This document shows positions 25,367 through 34,519 of a DNA stretch of 38,877 nucleotides, in pieces (within the stretch, counting starts at the first letter, position 1; each line of letters starts with the position of its first letter). A program made the translations under genes and the position numbers. The stretch comes from Micavibrio sp. UBA1672 (GTDB lineage Bacteria > Pseudomonadota > Alphaproteobacteria > Micavibrionales > Micavibrionaceae). The stretch lies in assembly GCA_002320665.1 (NCBI GenBank), contig DCKO01000087.1, positions 1 to 38,877 of the forward strand, written 5' to 3'. The notes under the pieces are model-generated. The model was not told where the DNA came from, ran no database searches, and worked only from the letters and a program-made list of their open reading frames with translations.

Positions 25367-25526
25367 AGTAAAGATTATCCTAATTATTATTATACACAAA
25401 ATCTTATGTTAAAGCGCTGGCGCATTCACCATCTTTAAGAAAAGACCTATTGATCTTACATTCCCTGAATTAGAACCGCAAGTTTGAATGACTTATTAAT
25501 GCACTTTTTCACAATTTAAGGCAGTA

Positions 25527-26603
25527 CTAGTCACCAAAGGAAATTCCCAGTGAACGAGCAGTATGAACCAACATTCCTTTGGGATTAACAGTAAAGCAAT
25601 CTTTCACAGCATCCTCTATGGCAACATCGACGATATTACGGTTTTGCCAAGCGACCATGCGTCCGAATTTTCCCTCGGCAATAAGCTCTACAGCCTTCAC
25701 TCCCATAGCAGAGGCTAAAAGCCTATCTGTATGACCGGGGTCAACGCCGCGTTGAACATGTCCCAAAACAGTTGCTCTAGCCTCATAGCTTGTATGTTCC
25801 GCCAGCTTTACACACAGATAATCTGCAATGCCTCCATAGCGGGTTTCCCCACCATGATAAACCACTTGATGCTTCTTACCATCCGGCGTTTTTACAGCCT
25901 CCGAGACAATAACAAGCGAGAAGTTACGCCCTCCCTTTTTGACCGATTCTATCTTCTTGGCAATATTCTCAATCTTGTAAGGAATTTCAGGAATTAGGAT
26001 GACATCAGCACCGCCTGCTATGCCCGCATGAAGGGCAATATGACCTGCATCCCGCCCCATAACTTCAAGCATCATAATCCGATCATGACTGGCTGCTGTC
26101 GGTTGCAATCGATCAAGCGCCTCAGTTGCCACAGCCACAGCTGTATCAAAGCCTACAGACATATCTGTTAAGCTAACATCATTATCAATCGTCTTGGGCA
26201 CGCCAATAAATTTGATATCCCCTTGCTTAGTCAGGCGATTTAAAATATCAAAGCTGCCATCACCACCAATACCAATCAGGGATTCAACTTCCAGAGATTT
26301 AAGCGTAGCTATCAACTCATCAGAGCGATCTTTTTTACTACCATCTGGCATAGGATAGGAAAATGGATTACGCGAATTAGTTGTGCCAAGGATTGTTCCA
26401 CCTCTGCGCATAACAGAACCATCAAAATCAGAAGGCTTCAAAATACGGTAACGGGGTGGATCATCCAGTAATCCAGCGGTACCATTCTCAATACCCAAAA
26501 TCTCCCAGCCTAAACTATCGGCGCGCAAAACAGCAGCCCTCATAACAGCATTAAGCCCTGCGCAATCTCCACCACTAGTTAAAATAGCAATACGTTTTGA
26601 CAT
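25527..26603 (-). CDS. pfkA: 6-phosphofructokinase
   Basis: Phosphorylates fructose 6-phosphate. The 358-aa protein has the nucleotide-binding GGDGS (113-117), the catalytic TIDND (138-142, Asp140) and the sugar-binding MGRDAGHIA (188-196). Gly116, equivalent to E. coli Gly104, points to ATP as donor, whereas Lys137 before TIDND (equivalent to residue 124) is typical of pyrophosphate-dependent or ancestrally PPi enzymes. The start at 26603 is chosen for the strong GGGAGAG site just upstream; a second ATG 18 nt further out is less likely. It is larger than E. coli PfkA (320 aa), as in the mixed-substrate group. Confidence 0.9.
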   Translation of the reverse strand: MSKRIAILTSGGDCAGLNAVMRAAVLRADSLGWEILGIENGTAGLLDDPPRYRILKPSDFDGSVMRRGGTILGTTNSRNPFSYPMPDGSKKDRSDELIATLKSLEVESLIGIGGDGSFDILNRLTKQGDIKFIGVPKTIDNDVSLTDMSVGFDTAVAVATEALDRLQPTAASHDRIMMLEVMGRDAGHIALHAGIAGGADVILIPEIPYKIENIAKKIESVKKGGRNFSLVIVSEAVKTPDGKKHQVVYHGGETRYGGIADYLCVKLAEHTSYEARATVLGHVQRGVDPGHTDRLLASAMGVKAVELIAEGKFGRMVAWQNRNIVDVAIEDAVKDCFTVNPKGMLVHTARSLGISFGD

Positions 26604-26770
26604 GATACTCTCCCGTGACATTTTAGATTTATAGCTAGATGCGCGTTTTCAAGTGTAAAGGATTAACCTGTTTATTGCATAGCACCATTTTTATCTTATC
26701 AAGAACTAAAATTTATGTTAAAATGGTCGTTCATTTTAGGTGATAACGGATAGAAAAACACTTTCGGGAT

Positions 26771-26977
26771 ATGCAAGAAGAACAGGAAGAACTTAAGCTA
26801 AAGCTTGCTGAATATCAAAGCGAGCATCAAGCTCTTGATAATATTATTGAGCGTGCACTCGATAGTGATACTCCCGTGAATCTACTTCACGTCCAGCAAT
26901 TGAAGAAGAAAAAATTATGGCTCAAGGACATGATCCAGAAAATGGAAAGTGCCTTGATTGACGACATAATCGCCTAA
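26771..26977 (+). CDS. DUF465 (YdcH-like) small protein
   Basis: A 68-aa, highly helical protein with the DUF465 signature: 'HQALDNIIERAL' followed by 'LKKKKLWLKDMIQKME' in the second helix. The function of this small widespread family is unknown. It is transcribed towards purE, with a 52-nt gap, so it may be part of the same transcript. The ATG at 26771 follows AT-rich sequence without a strong Shine-Dalgarno. Confidence 0.85.
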   Translation: MQEEQEELKLKLAEYQSEHQALDNIIERALDSDTPVNLLHVQQLKKKKLWLKDMIQKMESALIDDIIA

Positions 26978-27029
26978 AACTTTTCAAACCCCATTGCCAT
27001 AGCCCCCGCTTTTTTCTATAAACCAATTT

Positions 27030-27527
27030 ATGACGAATTCTGATCCGAAGCCGCTCGTGTCGATCATTATGGGCTCTCAGTCTGACTGGGAGACAATGAA
27101 AGAGGCGCACGAGATTCTCCACACCCTTGAAATTCCGCATGAATGCAAGATTGTTTCCGCGCATAGAACGCCAGAGCGCCTATATGAATTTGCCCGTGAG
27201 GCTGAAAACACATCCGTGCAAGTGATTATTGCTGGTGCAGGCGGCGCGGCGCATCTTCCGGGTATGGTCGCCAGCCTTACTCACCTTCCAGTATTAGGTG
27301 TTCCGGTTGAAAGCAAAGCTCTCAAAGGTATGGATAGCCTTTTATCAATTGCTCAAATGCCCGGCGGTATTCCAGTAGGAACATTGGCAATTGGTAAGGC
27401 CGGCTCTAAGAATGCTGCGCTATTGGCCGCCTCGATTTTATCTTTGAATAATGAAATAATAGAAAAAGCGCTAAAAGATTACAGAGAAAAACAAACAGAT
27501 AGCGTCGGTTTAACACCAGCGGATTGA
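27030..27527 (+). CDS. purE: N5-carboxyaminoimidazole ribonucleotide mutase PurE
   Basis: Converts N5-CAIR to CAIR in purine synthesis. The 165-aa class I enzyme shows IMGSQSDW (13-20), SAHRTPER (43-50, His45) and AGAGGAAHLPGMVASLT, the substrate- and phosphate-binding loops. Immediately followed by purK, whose start lies 2 nt after the purE stop. The N-terminal seven residues before the first strand are variable in the family. The class II animal form is excluded by length and by the presence of purK. Confidence 0.97.
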   Translation: MTNSDPKPLVSIIMGSQSDWETMKEAHEILHTLEIPHECKIVSAHRTPERLYEFAREAENTSVQVIIAGAGGAAHLPGMVASLTHLPVLGVPVESKALKGMDSLLSIAQMPGGIPVGTLAIGKAGSKNAALLAASILSLNNEIIEKALKDYREKQTDSVGLTPAD

Positions 27528-27529
27528 AA

Positions 27530-28612
27530 ATGACCATTGCTCTTGAAAGCATGACCCTCGGAATATTAGGTGGCGGACAATTGGGCCGGATGAGCGCTAT
27601 GGCCGCAGCGCGTCTAGGTATCAAAACAATTATTTTTTCCCCCGAAGAGCGCAGCCCTGCCTTCCATGTAGCCCATGAATCAATCCTTGCAGACTATGAT
27701 GACAAAGAAGCACTCAAGCGATTTAAAGAAAAAGTGGATGTCATCTCATATGAATTTGAAAACATCCCTGTAGAAACGGTTTTATACCTCGAAGAAATTG
27801 GTGCAAAAGTCTTCCCCGATGAAAGACTGCTCTATGTCTCGCAAGACCGTATCAAGGAAAAGCAGTTTTTAAATGACCTAGGAATTGAAACAGCCAGATG
27901 GAAGAAAATGGAGTCGACCGAAGATCTTTTGCAAGCTGGTTTTCAGGATTTCATCATAAAAACGACACGTTTTGGTTACGATGGAAAGGGACAGATCAGC
28001 AGCTCTCTGGATGAATGTAATACGTGTGAAAAACTAAAATCATTTTTTGAAACTCATAAAAATAATGATCTCATCCTAGAGGAAAAAGTAGCGTTCACCG
28101 ATGAGATGTCCGTGATAATAGCCAGAAACAAGCAAGGTGAAAGTGCTATTTATGGCCCGATGCTTAACATCCACAAAAATCATATTTTATACAAAACAAT
28201 TTACCCGAACAGCTTTAGCAAAGATGTCATTGAAAAAGCGCATGAGATTGCTCAAAAAATTGCTGATGAAATTAAACTAATAGGTGTTCTGACGGTAGAG
28301 TTTTTTATCTGTGAAGATGGCCGCATTCTGGCTAATGAGCTTGCCCCGCGCACGCACAACTCTGGCCATTGGACTATTGATGCATGCGCGGTTTCCCAAT
28401 TTGAACAACATGTGCGCGCTGTGTGCGGCCTTCCGCTCGGCTCGTCAGAAGCACATAGTGACGCAGAGATGTTGAATCTTATTGGAAATGATGTAAAAGA
28501 CATAAATAACTATATGAAACAGGATAATGCCTGCGTACACCTTTACGGTAAAAAAGAAGCCAGAGAAGGTCGCAAGATGGGCCATGTAACGTTTTTACAA
28601 GAAAAGAGCTAG
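27530..28612 (+). CDS. purK: N5-carboxyaminoimidazole ribonucleotide synthase PurK
   Basis: The ATP-dependent carboxylation of AIR to N5-CAIR, which feeds PurE. The 360-aa ATP-grasp protein has 'LGILGGGQLGRM' at the N-terminus, 'IIKTTRFGYDGKGQ' as the ATP-grasp strand, and 'ANELAPRTHNSGHWTIDAC' near the end, the family's PRTHNSGHWT motif. The ATG at 27530 follows the purE stop by 2 nt; a TTG overlapping that stop is less likely, and an ATG 21 nt further in (before the first strand) cannot be excluded. Coupled translation with purE is probable. Confidence 0.96.
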   Translation: MTIALESMTLGILGGGQLGRMSAMAAARLGIKTIIFSPEERSPAFHVAHESILADYDDKEALKRFKEKVDVISYEFENIPVETVLYLEEIGAKVFPDERLLYVSQDRIKEKQFLNDLGIETARWKKMESTEDLLQAGFQDFIIKTTRFGYDGKGQISSSLDECNTCEKLKSFFETHKNNDLILEEKVAFTDEMSVIIARNKQGESAIYGPMLNIHKNHILYKTIYPNSFSKDVIEKAHEIAQKIADEIKLIGVLTVEFFICEDGRILANELAPRTHNSGHWTIDACAVSQFEQHVRAVCGLPLGSSEAHSDAEMLNLIGNDVKDINNYMKQDNACVHLYGKKEAREGRKMGHVTFLQEKS

Positions 28613-28621
28613 AGGAAAACC

Positions 28622-30043
28622 ATGTCAGAAGCTGCTGCAAAAATGAGCGAAGATCAAATCAGAATTGAAACCGACTCGATTGGTGAAATCGAAGTGCCGG
28701 CAAATCATTATTGGGGGGCACAGACACAGCGCTCCCGCGAGAATTTCAAAATTGGCTGGGAAAAGATGCCCGAGCCTATCGTTCGTGCATTAGGCATTCA
28801 AAAGAAAGCCGCCGCCCTTACCAATATAGAACTTGGTTCATTAGATGCCAAACTTGGTGATGCCATGATACAGGCTGCAGATGAAGTAATTGAAGGTACG
28901 CTTGCCGGAGAATTCCCACTTGTCGTCTGGCAGACTGGCTCCGGAACACAAAGCAACATGAACGCGAACGAAGTAATCTCCAACCGTGCGATTGAAATTC
29001 TGGACGGAGCAATGGGTACAAAATCCCCTGTTCATCCAAATGACCATGTGAATATGGGGCAATCCTCCAATGACACCTTCCCGACCGCCATGCACATCGC
29101 AGCAGGAGAGCAAGTCTATCACGAGCTTATACCAGCCCTTGAGCGCCTTCACGCCGCCTTGGATGAGAAAGCCAAGAAGTTTGAAACAATTGTCAAGATT
29201 GGCCGCACACACCTGCAAGATGCCACGCCACTGACACTTGGTCAGGAATTTTCAGGCTACGCCAAGCAAATTGAATTTGGTATTGAGCGTGTAAAAAACA
29301 CCCTGCCCCGCTTGCTACAACTCGCACAAGGCGGCACAGCTGTAGGAACAGGCATTAATTCCAAAGTTGGCTTTGCCGAGAAGTTCGCGGCAAACGTAGC
29401 TAAAATTACAGGCATTGATTTTGTAACAGCAGAAAACAAATTTGAATCACTGGCTGCTCACGATGCCATGGTTGAGGTCTCGGGCGCCCTAAATGTCTTG
29501 GCTACATCGCTGATGAAAATTGCAAATGATATCCGCTTGCTGGGGTCTGGCCCGCGTTGCGGTATTGGTGAGATCAGCCTGCCAGCTAATGAGCCAGGCT
29601 CTTCAATTATGCCAGGCAAGGTAAACCCCACCCAGTGTGAAGCTTTGACTATGGTTTGCGCGCAAGTCATGGGCAATCACGTTGCCGTGACTGTGGCAGG
29701 CTCTAATGGCCATTTCGAGCTTAACGTCTTTAAGCCTGTGATGATCTATAATGTTTTACAATCAATTCGCCTGATTGCAGATGGCGCAAACAGCTTTGTT
29801 GATAATTGTGTTGTCGGCATTGAAGCAAATGAAGAGCGAATCAATAAACTCCTCAATGAAAGCTTGATGCTTGTCACGGCCCTGAACCCTCATATCGGCT
29901 ATGATAATGCCGCAAAGATCGCCAAGACAGCGCACCAAAATGGCTCTACTTTGAAAGAAGAAGCCATCAATATGGGGCTCCTGACAGCGGAACAATTTGA
30001 TGAATGGGTGAAACCGATCGATATGATCAAGCCTAAGGATTAA
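28622..30043 (+). CDS. fumC: Class II fumarate hydratase FumC
   Basis: Reversible hydration of fumarate to malate in the TCA cycle, independent of Fe-S. The 473-aa protein has the fumarase/aspartase superfamily signature GSSIMPGKVNPTQCE (326-340) containing the SS loop, GRTHLQDATPLTLGQE (193-208) and TGSGTQSNMNANEV (105-118). It follows purK by 9 nt with AGAGGAAA at the start, so it may be read with the purine genes. Its 3' end overlaps the end of the convergent hydrolase gene by 11 nt. The N-terminus carries about ten extra residues (MSEAAAKMSE). Confidence 0.97.
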   Translation: MSEAAAKMSEDQIRIETDSIGEIEVPANHYWGAQTQRSRENFKIGWEKMPEPIVRALGIQKKAAALTNIELGSLDAKLGDAMIQAADEVIEGTLAGEFPLVVWQTGSGTQSNMNANEVISNRAIEILDGAMGTKSPVHPNDHVNMGQSSNDTFPTAMHIAAGEQVYHELIPALERLHAALDEKAKKFETIVKIGRTHLQDATPLTLGQEFSGYAKQIEFGIERVKNTLPRLLQLAQGGTAVGTGINSKVGFAEKFAANVAKITGIDFVTAENKFESLAAHDAMVEVSGALNVLATSLMKIANDIRLLGSGPRCGIGEISLPANEPGSSIMPGKVNPTQCEALTMVCAQVMGNHVAVTVAGSNGHFELNVFKPVMIYNVLQSIRLIADGANSFVDNCVVGIEANEERINKLLNESLMLVTALNPHIGYDNAAKIAKTAHQNGSTLKEEAINMGLLTAEQFDEWVKPIDMIKPKD

Positions 30044-30845
30044 GTTCCTCAAGACTATTCATAAATTCTAAAATTTTAAGAGCGGCACCATACTCATACA
30101 AATTATTATGGTTGCCGCTTTTGAACTCTATAAACTCTTTGGGCTGCTGGGCTTTATCATAAAGCTTTTGTGCAAACTTAAAAGGAATTGTGCCGTCTTC
30201 GTGCCCATGCAAAATCAGTAACGGCATATTTATTTGATCAATCTTATCTATATTCATATAGCGATCTTTCAACAAAAGACTAACCGGCATAAAGAAATAA
30301 ATGCTGGACGCCACATCAACCAAGGAGCTAAACGGCGTTTCAAGTATTAACGCTTTGGCATCTACCTCTGAGGCTAGCTGCGTTGCCGTGCCTGAACCTA
30401 TAGACTCGCCATAAAGGATAATATTATCTTCCGATAACCCCTTATCCAAAAGCCATTGCAGATACAGCCGTCCATCTTTATAAAATGCATCTTCCGAGGG
30501 ATCACCAGCATTGCCACCGTAACCGCGATATTCCGCGAGCAGTACCCCATAACCATTATCAATATATGGCGAAGCCTTATAAATACGATAGCCGTAATGC
30601 CCAGCGTTTCCATGGAAGTATAGAAGTGTAGGCTTGGTGGGATCGCGCGCCTTAAAATACCAACTCCGAAGCTTCAGCCCATCATTAGTTTCAATCTCAA
30701 CGATTTCTGCGCCATATTGATTAACAGGGGCTGTCTTATCTGGAAAATAAATAAAACTTCGTTGCTTAAGGTACATAAAAGCAACAAGAGCCACATAAAC
30801 AATGCTTGCAGTTATTAGAAACTTAATCACTTTTTTCCTGAACAT
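30033..30845 (-). CDS. Alpha/beta hydrolase (BEM46-like), 270 aa
   Basis: An N-terminal membrane anchor (about 8-27) is followed by a BEM46/ABHD13-like alpha/beta hydrolase. The nucleophile motif GESIGS matches GxSxG, the Asp lies in LILHGHEDGTIP, and the His in GNHNNLYEYG. The oxyanion region is 'YFHGNAGHYGYRIY'. The substrate is unknown, with an ester or thioester of a membrane lipid a guess. It is paralogous to the neighbouring gene, whose 3' end it overlaps by 23 nt. The pair follows the MsbA-like exporter. Confidence 0.87.
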   Translation of the reverse strand: MFRKKVIKFLITASIVYVALVAFMYLKQRSFIYFPDKTAPVNQYGAEIVEIETNDGLKLRSWYFKARDPTKPTLLYFHGNAGHYGYRIYKASPYIDNGYGVLLAEYRGYGGNAGDPSEDAFYKDGRLYLQWLLDKGLSEDNIILYGESIGSGTATQLASEVDAKALILETPFSSLVDVASSIYFFMPVSLLLKDRYMNIDKIDQINMPLLILHGHEDGTIPFKFAQKLYDKAQQPKEFIEFKSGNHNNLYEYGAALKILEFMNSLEELNP

Positions 30846-31647
30846 GTTCCTCTAAGAATAATGCAATTTTTTTGGCTGTAGCATCATCACATAAATCATT
30901 ATGCCCCGCACTCTTTATTTCCAAAAATGCCTTCGGCTCGGATGTGATGGCATACAAGTCCTTGGCATAAGAAATCGGTATAATATCGTCATCACTTCCA
31001 TGAATAAATAATTTTGGTTCATTAATGTTTCCAATAATTTTCTCCACGTCATATTGATCATGCAAAACTTGCCGCACAGGCATGAACCAGTATAAGTCCT
31101 GAGCCACTTGAGCAATAGAAATAAAACTACCCAAAGCAACAACAGCAGCCACATCCAATTCGCTGGCCATCTTAAAGGCCACCGCACTACCAAGGGACTC
31201 TCCGTAAAAGATCATATCTTGAAATGGAATGTTTTGCTTTTCATGCAGCCATTTAATAAAAGCCCTTGCATCCCTATAAGCACCATCTTCGGTAAACTCG
31301 CCCTCATGTCCTGCATAACCACGATACTCCACCATCAATAAACCATAACCATATTCTGTCAGGCGGCTTACACCACCAAAAGTGCTACCTATATTTTGTC
31401 CGTTACCATGAAAAGCAACGATCATCTTGCCGTTTTCAGATGGTATATACCAACCCTCTAACTGGATATGATCACTAGTCTGAACAACTATTGTTTCGTA
31501 GTTTCTGGTTATAGAAAAGTTTTCAGGAGTATTAGTGATATCAATAACATTATACATGATGTTCCGCTGGTTACGGTACAGGTTTACACACACGCCAAGA
31601 TATAAGGCTAAAACAATCAGGACCAACCAAAACAGTCCTTTTTTCAT
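30823..31647 (-). CDS. Alpha/beta hydrolase (BEM46-like), 274 aa
   Basis: A membrane-anchored hydrolase (helix at about 5-22) with nucleophile GESLGS, Asp in LFIHGSDDDIIP, and His in SAGHNDLCDD. The oxyanion segment reads 'AFHGNGQNIG'. It is a close structural copy of the following gene at 30033, a tandem duplication that has diverged strongly. Its ATG overlaps the stop of the MsbA-like gene by 4 nt (ATGA at 31647-31644), so the three genes are very likely one operon. The substrate is unknown; the order suggests a link to envelope lipid processing. Confidence 0.87.
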   Translation of the reverse strand: MKKGLFWLVLIVLALYLGVCVNLYRNQRNIMYNVIDITNTPENFSITRNYETIVVQTSDHIQLEGWYIPSENGKMIVAFHGNGQNIGSTFGGVSRLTEYGYGLLMVEYRGYAGHEGEFTEDGAYRDARAFIKWLHEKQNIPFQDMIFYGESLGSAVAFKMASELDVAAVVALGSFISIAQVAQDLYWFMPVRQVLHDQYDVEKIIGNINEPKLFIHGSDDDIIPISYAKDLYAITSEPKAFLEIKSAGHNDLCDDATAKKIALFLEEHVQEKSD

Positions 31648-33419
31648 GCTTTGATGCCTGTTTTATACATCTGTGCATAAAGCCCGTCTTTCTTCAAAAG
31701 ATCAGTATGTTTGCCCTGCTCCATGATGCTGCCATGATCAAGCACAATAATATTATCAGCATTTTGAACTGTACTAAGGCGGTGCGCAATAACAAGCGTC
31801 GTCCGCCCCTTCTCAAGCTTTTCCAACGCATCCTGAATCAGTTTTTCGGATTCATTATCTAGCGCCGAAGTTGCTTCATCAAGCAATAAAATTGGCGCAT
31901 CCTTCAGAATAGCACGTGCGATAGAGATACGCTGCTTTTGCCCACCAGAGAGTTTAACGCCATGTTCGCCCACAACAGTCTCATAGCCTTGTGGGAATTC
32001 TTTGATAAAATCATGTGACGCCGCCATGACAGCCGCAGCCTTAATTTCTTCCTGCGTAGCATCCGGTTTCCCGTAGCGAATATTATCGGCAATCGTATCA
32101 TTAAAGATTGTTATATCCTGTGAAACCAAAGCAATATGATCCCGTAAAGTTTGAATGCTCACATCTCTAATATCGACACCATCTATGGTAATTTTACCAC
32201 TATCAACATCATAAAAGCGCAAAATCATATTAACAATCGTGCTCTTGCCACACCCAGAAGCACCAACTAGTGCTGTAACTTTGCCCGATGGCGCATTAAA
32301 GCTAATATTATTCAGTGCACTTTTTTCTGTGTTTTCATATTGGTAGACAACAGAGTCAAAGGCAATTTCTGGTGTTTTGGTTTCTAAAGCAACTGCACTT
32401 TCTCTTTCCTGCACTTTCGGCAATGTGTCCATGATATCAAAGACGCGTTCACTAGCCCCAAGGCCAATCTGCAAGGAATTATTCAAACGTGACAGCTTCT
32501 TTAATGGCTCATAAGCCAAAGTAAACGCCGTCAGGAATGAAGCCAATTCACCAGCCGTCATCTGATCATTTAAAACCTGATACCCGCCATAGGCGATGAT
32601 GGCTGCAAAAATAGCCCCGATCAGCGTTTCATTAAATGGCGTAGAAAGAGTGGAAACTTGCACTGTCTTGATATTAAGATCACGAACTTTATTAATTGCC
32701 TCGGATATACGTGTATTTTCTTTCTCTTCCATATTATAGGATTTTATAAGCCGAATACCTTGAAAGCTCTGTGATAGCAGCGCAGATAAATCTCCAACCC
32801 TCGTTTGTGTGGCTTTGGAAATTTTACGAAGGCGCTTGCCAATATAAATCACAAAGCCTGAAACAATCGGCAAAATAACAAAAGCCGCCAGAGTTAATTG
32901 CCAGTCCTGCACAAACATAACACCAACCAAAAAAATCAGCGTAAAAAAACTTTTCCCAAAACCTGTAAGCGTATCGCTCACCGCAATACGCATAACATTT
33001 ACATCATGCGTCACACGGGATAATAAGCTACCGCTTGTATGCTCATGGAAAAACGCCATATCCATTTTGCTGAAATGACTAAATAAATCCCTCTGAATAT
33101 CAGCCACAATAGACTGACCAATCCGGTTCATAAGTACGGTATGGATATATGTAGATCCACCACGGCAAATAAAGGTCGCAGCCACAGCCAAACAAACAGG
33201 CAAAATGTATTCTTCTTTTTTACCGCCAAGTACATCATCTAATATTGGCTCCATCAAAAGCGCAATAAGCGCCGTCATGGAAGCCGCCAAGGCCATAAAT
33301 ATAATAGCCAGCCCTACAACTTTGCCATAGGGAAGCAAATACGTGCTTAAAACCCGCTTGAGAAGTGAAAAAGCATTACCAGTTTCAGGGGGATTTTTTT
33401 GTTGCTTTGCAGCAGGCAT
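31644..33419 (-). CDS. MsbA-like ABC exporter (fused permease and ATPase)
   Basis: A 591-aa half-transporter with six membrane helices (about 30-300) and a nucleotide-binding domain with Walker A GASGCGKST (386-394), Q-loop LVSQD, signature LSGGQKQR (490-497), Walker B ILLLDE (510-515) and H-loop AHRLS. Homodimers of this type export lipid A core, lipids or drugs; MsbA is the likeliest family, as in many alphaproteobacteria, but a drug or peptide exporter is possible. The ATG at 33419 has GAGGTAG just upstream; the 60-residue extension to 33599 crosses the divergent promoter region and overlaps the patatin gene, so it is rejected. Downstream hydrolases overlap it. Confidence 0.9.
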   Translation of the reverse strand: MPAAKQQKNPPETGNAFSLLKRVLSTYLLPYGKVVGLAIIFMALAASMTALIALLMEPILDDVLGGKKEEYILPVCLAVAATFICRGGSTYIHTVLMNRIGQSIVADIQRDLFSHFSKMDMAFFHEHTSGSLLSRVTHDVNVMRIAVSDTLTGFGKSFFTLIFLVGVMFVQDWQLTLAAFVILPIVSGFVIYIGKRLRKISKATQTRVGDLSALLSQSFQGIRLIKSYNMEEKENTRISEAINKVRDLNIKTVQVSTLSTPFNETLIGAIFAAIIAYGGYQVLNDQMTAGELASFLTAFTLAYEPLKKLSRLNNSLQIGLGASERVFDIMDTLPKVQERESAVALETKTPEIAFDSVVYQYENTEKSALNNISFNAPSGKVTALVGASGCGKSTIVNMILRFYDVDSGKITIDGVDIRDVSIQTLRDHIALVSQDITIFNDTIADNIRYGKPDATQEEIKAAAVMAASHDFIKEFPQGYETVVGEHGVKLSGGQKQRISIARAILKDAPILLLDEATSALDNESEKLIQDALEKLEKGRTTLVIAHRLSTVQNADNIIVLDHGSIMEQGKHTDLLKKDGLYAQMYKTGIKA

Positions 33420-33496
33420 CGTTCTACCTCGAAACGTTATTTCTATGGTATAATATAAGAAGAATGAAACGTAAACGTATAATTTAAAAGGACGAT

Positions 33497-34519
33497 ATGG
33501 CTTCGGAATACACACCACAAAATGGACAACCCGGAATTGGTATAGCATTAGGCGGCGGCATGGCACGAGGCTTTGCCCATATTGGCGTATTAAGAACACT
33601 CAACAAACACGGCATCTACCCAAGTTTGATTGTCGGAACATCCATTGGAGCAGTTGTTGGTGCATGTTACCTCGCTGGAAAGCTGGATGAATTAGAAGAA
33701 TGGGCACTGTCTTTAAATCGTTTTAAAATCCTGTCATATCTGGATATACGCGTCCGCAGCGCTGGGCTTATCGGTGGTGCACGCCTCAAAACATTATTGG
33801 GTGAACATTTTGATGAGATGAAGTTTTCTGATCTCCCGCACCCATTTCTTTGTGTTGCGACTGATCTGGGGACAGGTCATGAAATCTGGCTGCGCCGCGG
33901 TGATTTATTACCTGCAATGATTGCCTCGTTTTCATTACCCGGTGTTTTTCCGCCCGTAGAAATGGATGAGCGGTTATTAGTTGATGGAGCGCTGGTAAAC
34001 CCCTGCCCTGTTTCGCCATGTCAAGCCATGGGTGCACGCATGACTATAGCAGTTGACTTGAATGCTGACCTGATCGGACAAGCTGTTAAGCCCGGCAATT
34101 CTTATCAAACAATCACGGGCTTTGATATGTTCAATAAAGAAGATGTGCCCGAAGAAGCGCAAAAACCATTTCTAGCGTCAACAATAACAAGAAGATTGTT
34201 CCGCAGAGAAGATCACAATCCAAGCCTGTTTGGTGTGATGGTTTCAGCCCTAGGCATCCTGCAAGATCGCCTGACACGCTCACGCTTGGCAGGAGAACCC
34301 CCCGATGTGCATATCAAGCCACATATCGGTCATATTGGTTTGCTAGAGTTCGAAAAGGCAGAGGAATTAATCAAATATGGTGAAGAAGCCGCGGAAAGAA
34401 TGATTCCGGAGATACAGGCCGCAGCCCAAGTATTACTTCATACCGGCGTTTCACAATCTATGTTCAACGATGATGATATCGAAGAAGAACTGGATACTGA
34501 TGATGTTGAAGATTTTTAA
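33497..34519 (+). CDS. Patatin-like phospholipase (RssA type)
   Basis: A 340-aa cytoplasmic hydrolase with the oxyanion glycine loop ALGGGMARGFAHIGVL, nucleophile Ser49 in GTSIG and the dyad Asp163 in DGALVNP. The closest family is the RssA-like bacterial patatins, which are lipid acyl hydrolases. A C-terminal region (about 200-340) beyond the catalytic core ends in an Asp/Glu-rich stretch. It is divergent from the MsbA-like exporter over 77 nt and starts with AAAGGA at the ribosome-binding site. Its last 4 nt overlap the end of the HAD gene on the other strand. Confidence 0.9.
   Translation: MASEYTPQNGQPGIGIALGGGMARGFAHIGVLRTLNKHGIYPSLIVGTSIGAVVGACYLAGKLDELEEWALSLNRFKILSYLDIRVRSAGLIGGARLKTLLGEHFDEMKFSDLPHPFLCVATDLGTGHEIWLRRGDLLPAMIASFSLPGVFPPVEMDERLLVDGALVNPCPVSPCQAMGARMTIAVDLNADLIGQAVKPGNSYQTITGFDMFNKEDVPEEAQKPFLASTITRRLFRREDHNPSLFGVMVSALGILQDRLTRSRLAGEPPDVHIKPHIGHIGLLEFEKAEELIKYGEEAAERMIPEIQAAAQVLLHTGVSQSMFNDDDIEEELDTDDVEDF

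Noticed and set aside
33420..33599. 60-residue N-terminal extension of the MsbA-like exporter
   Set aside because: It would overlap the start of the divergent patatin gene, and a good ribosome-binding site precedes the ATG at 33419.
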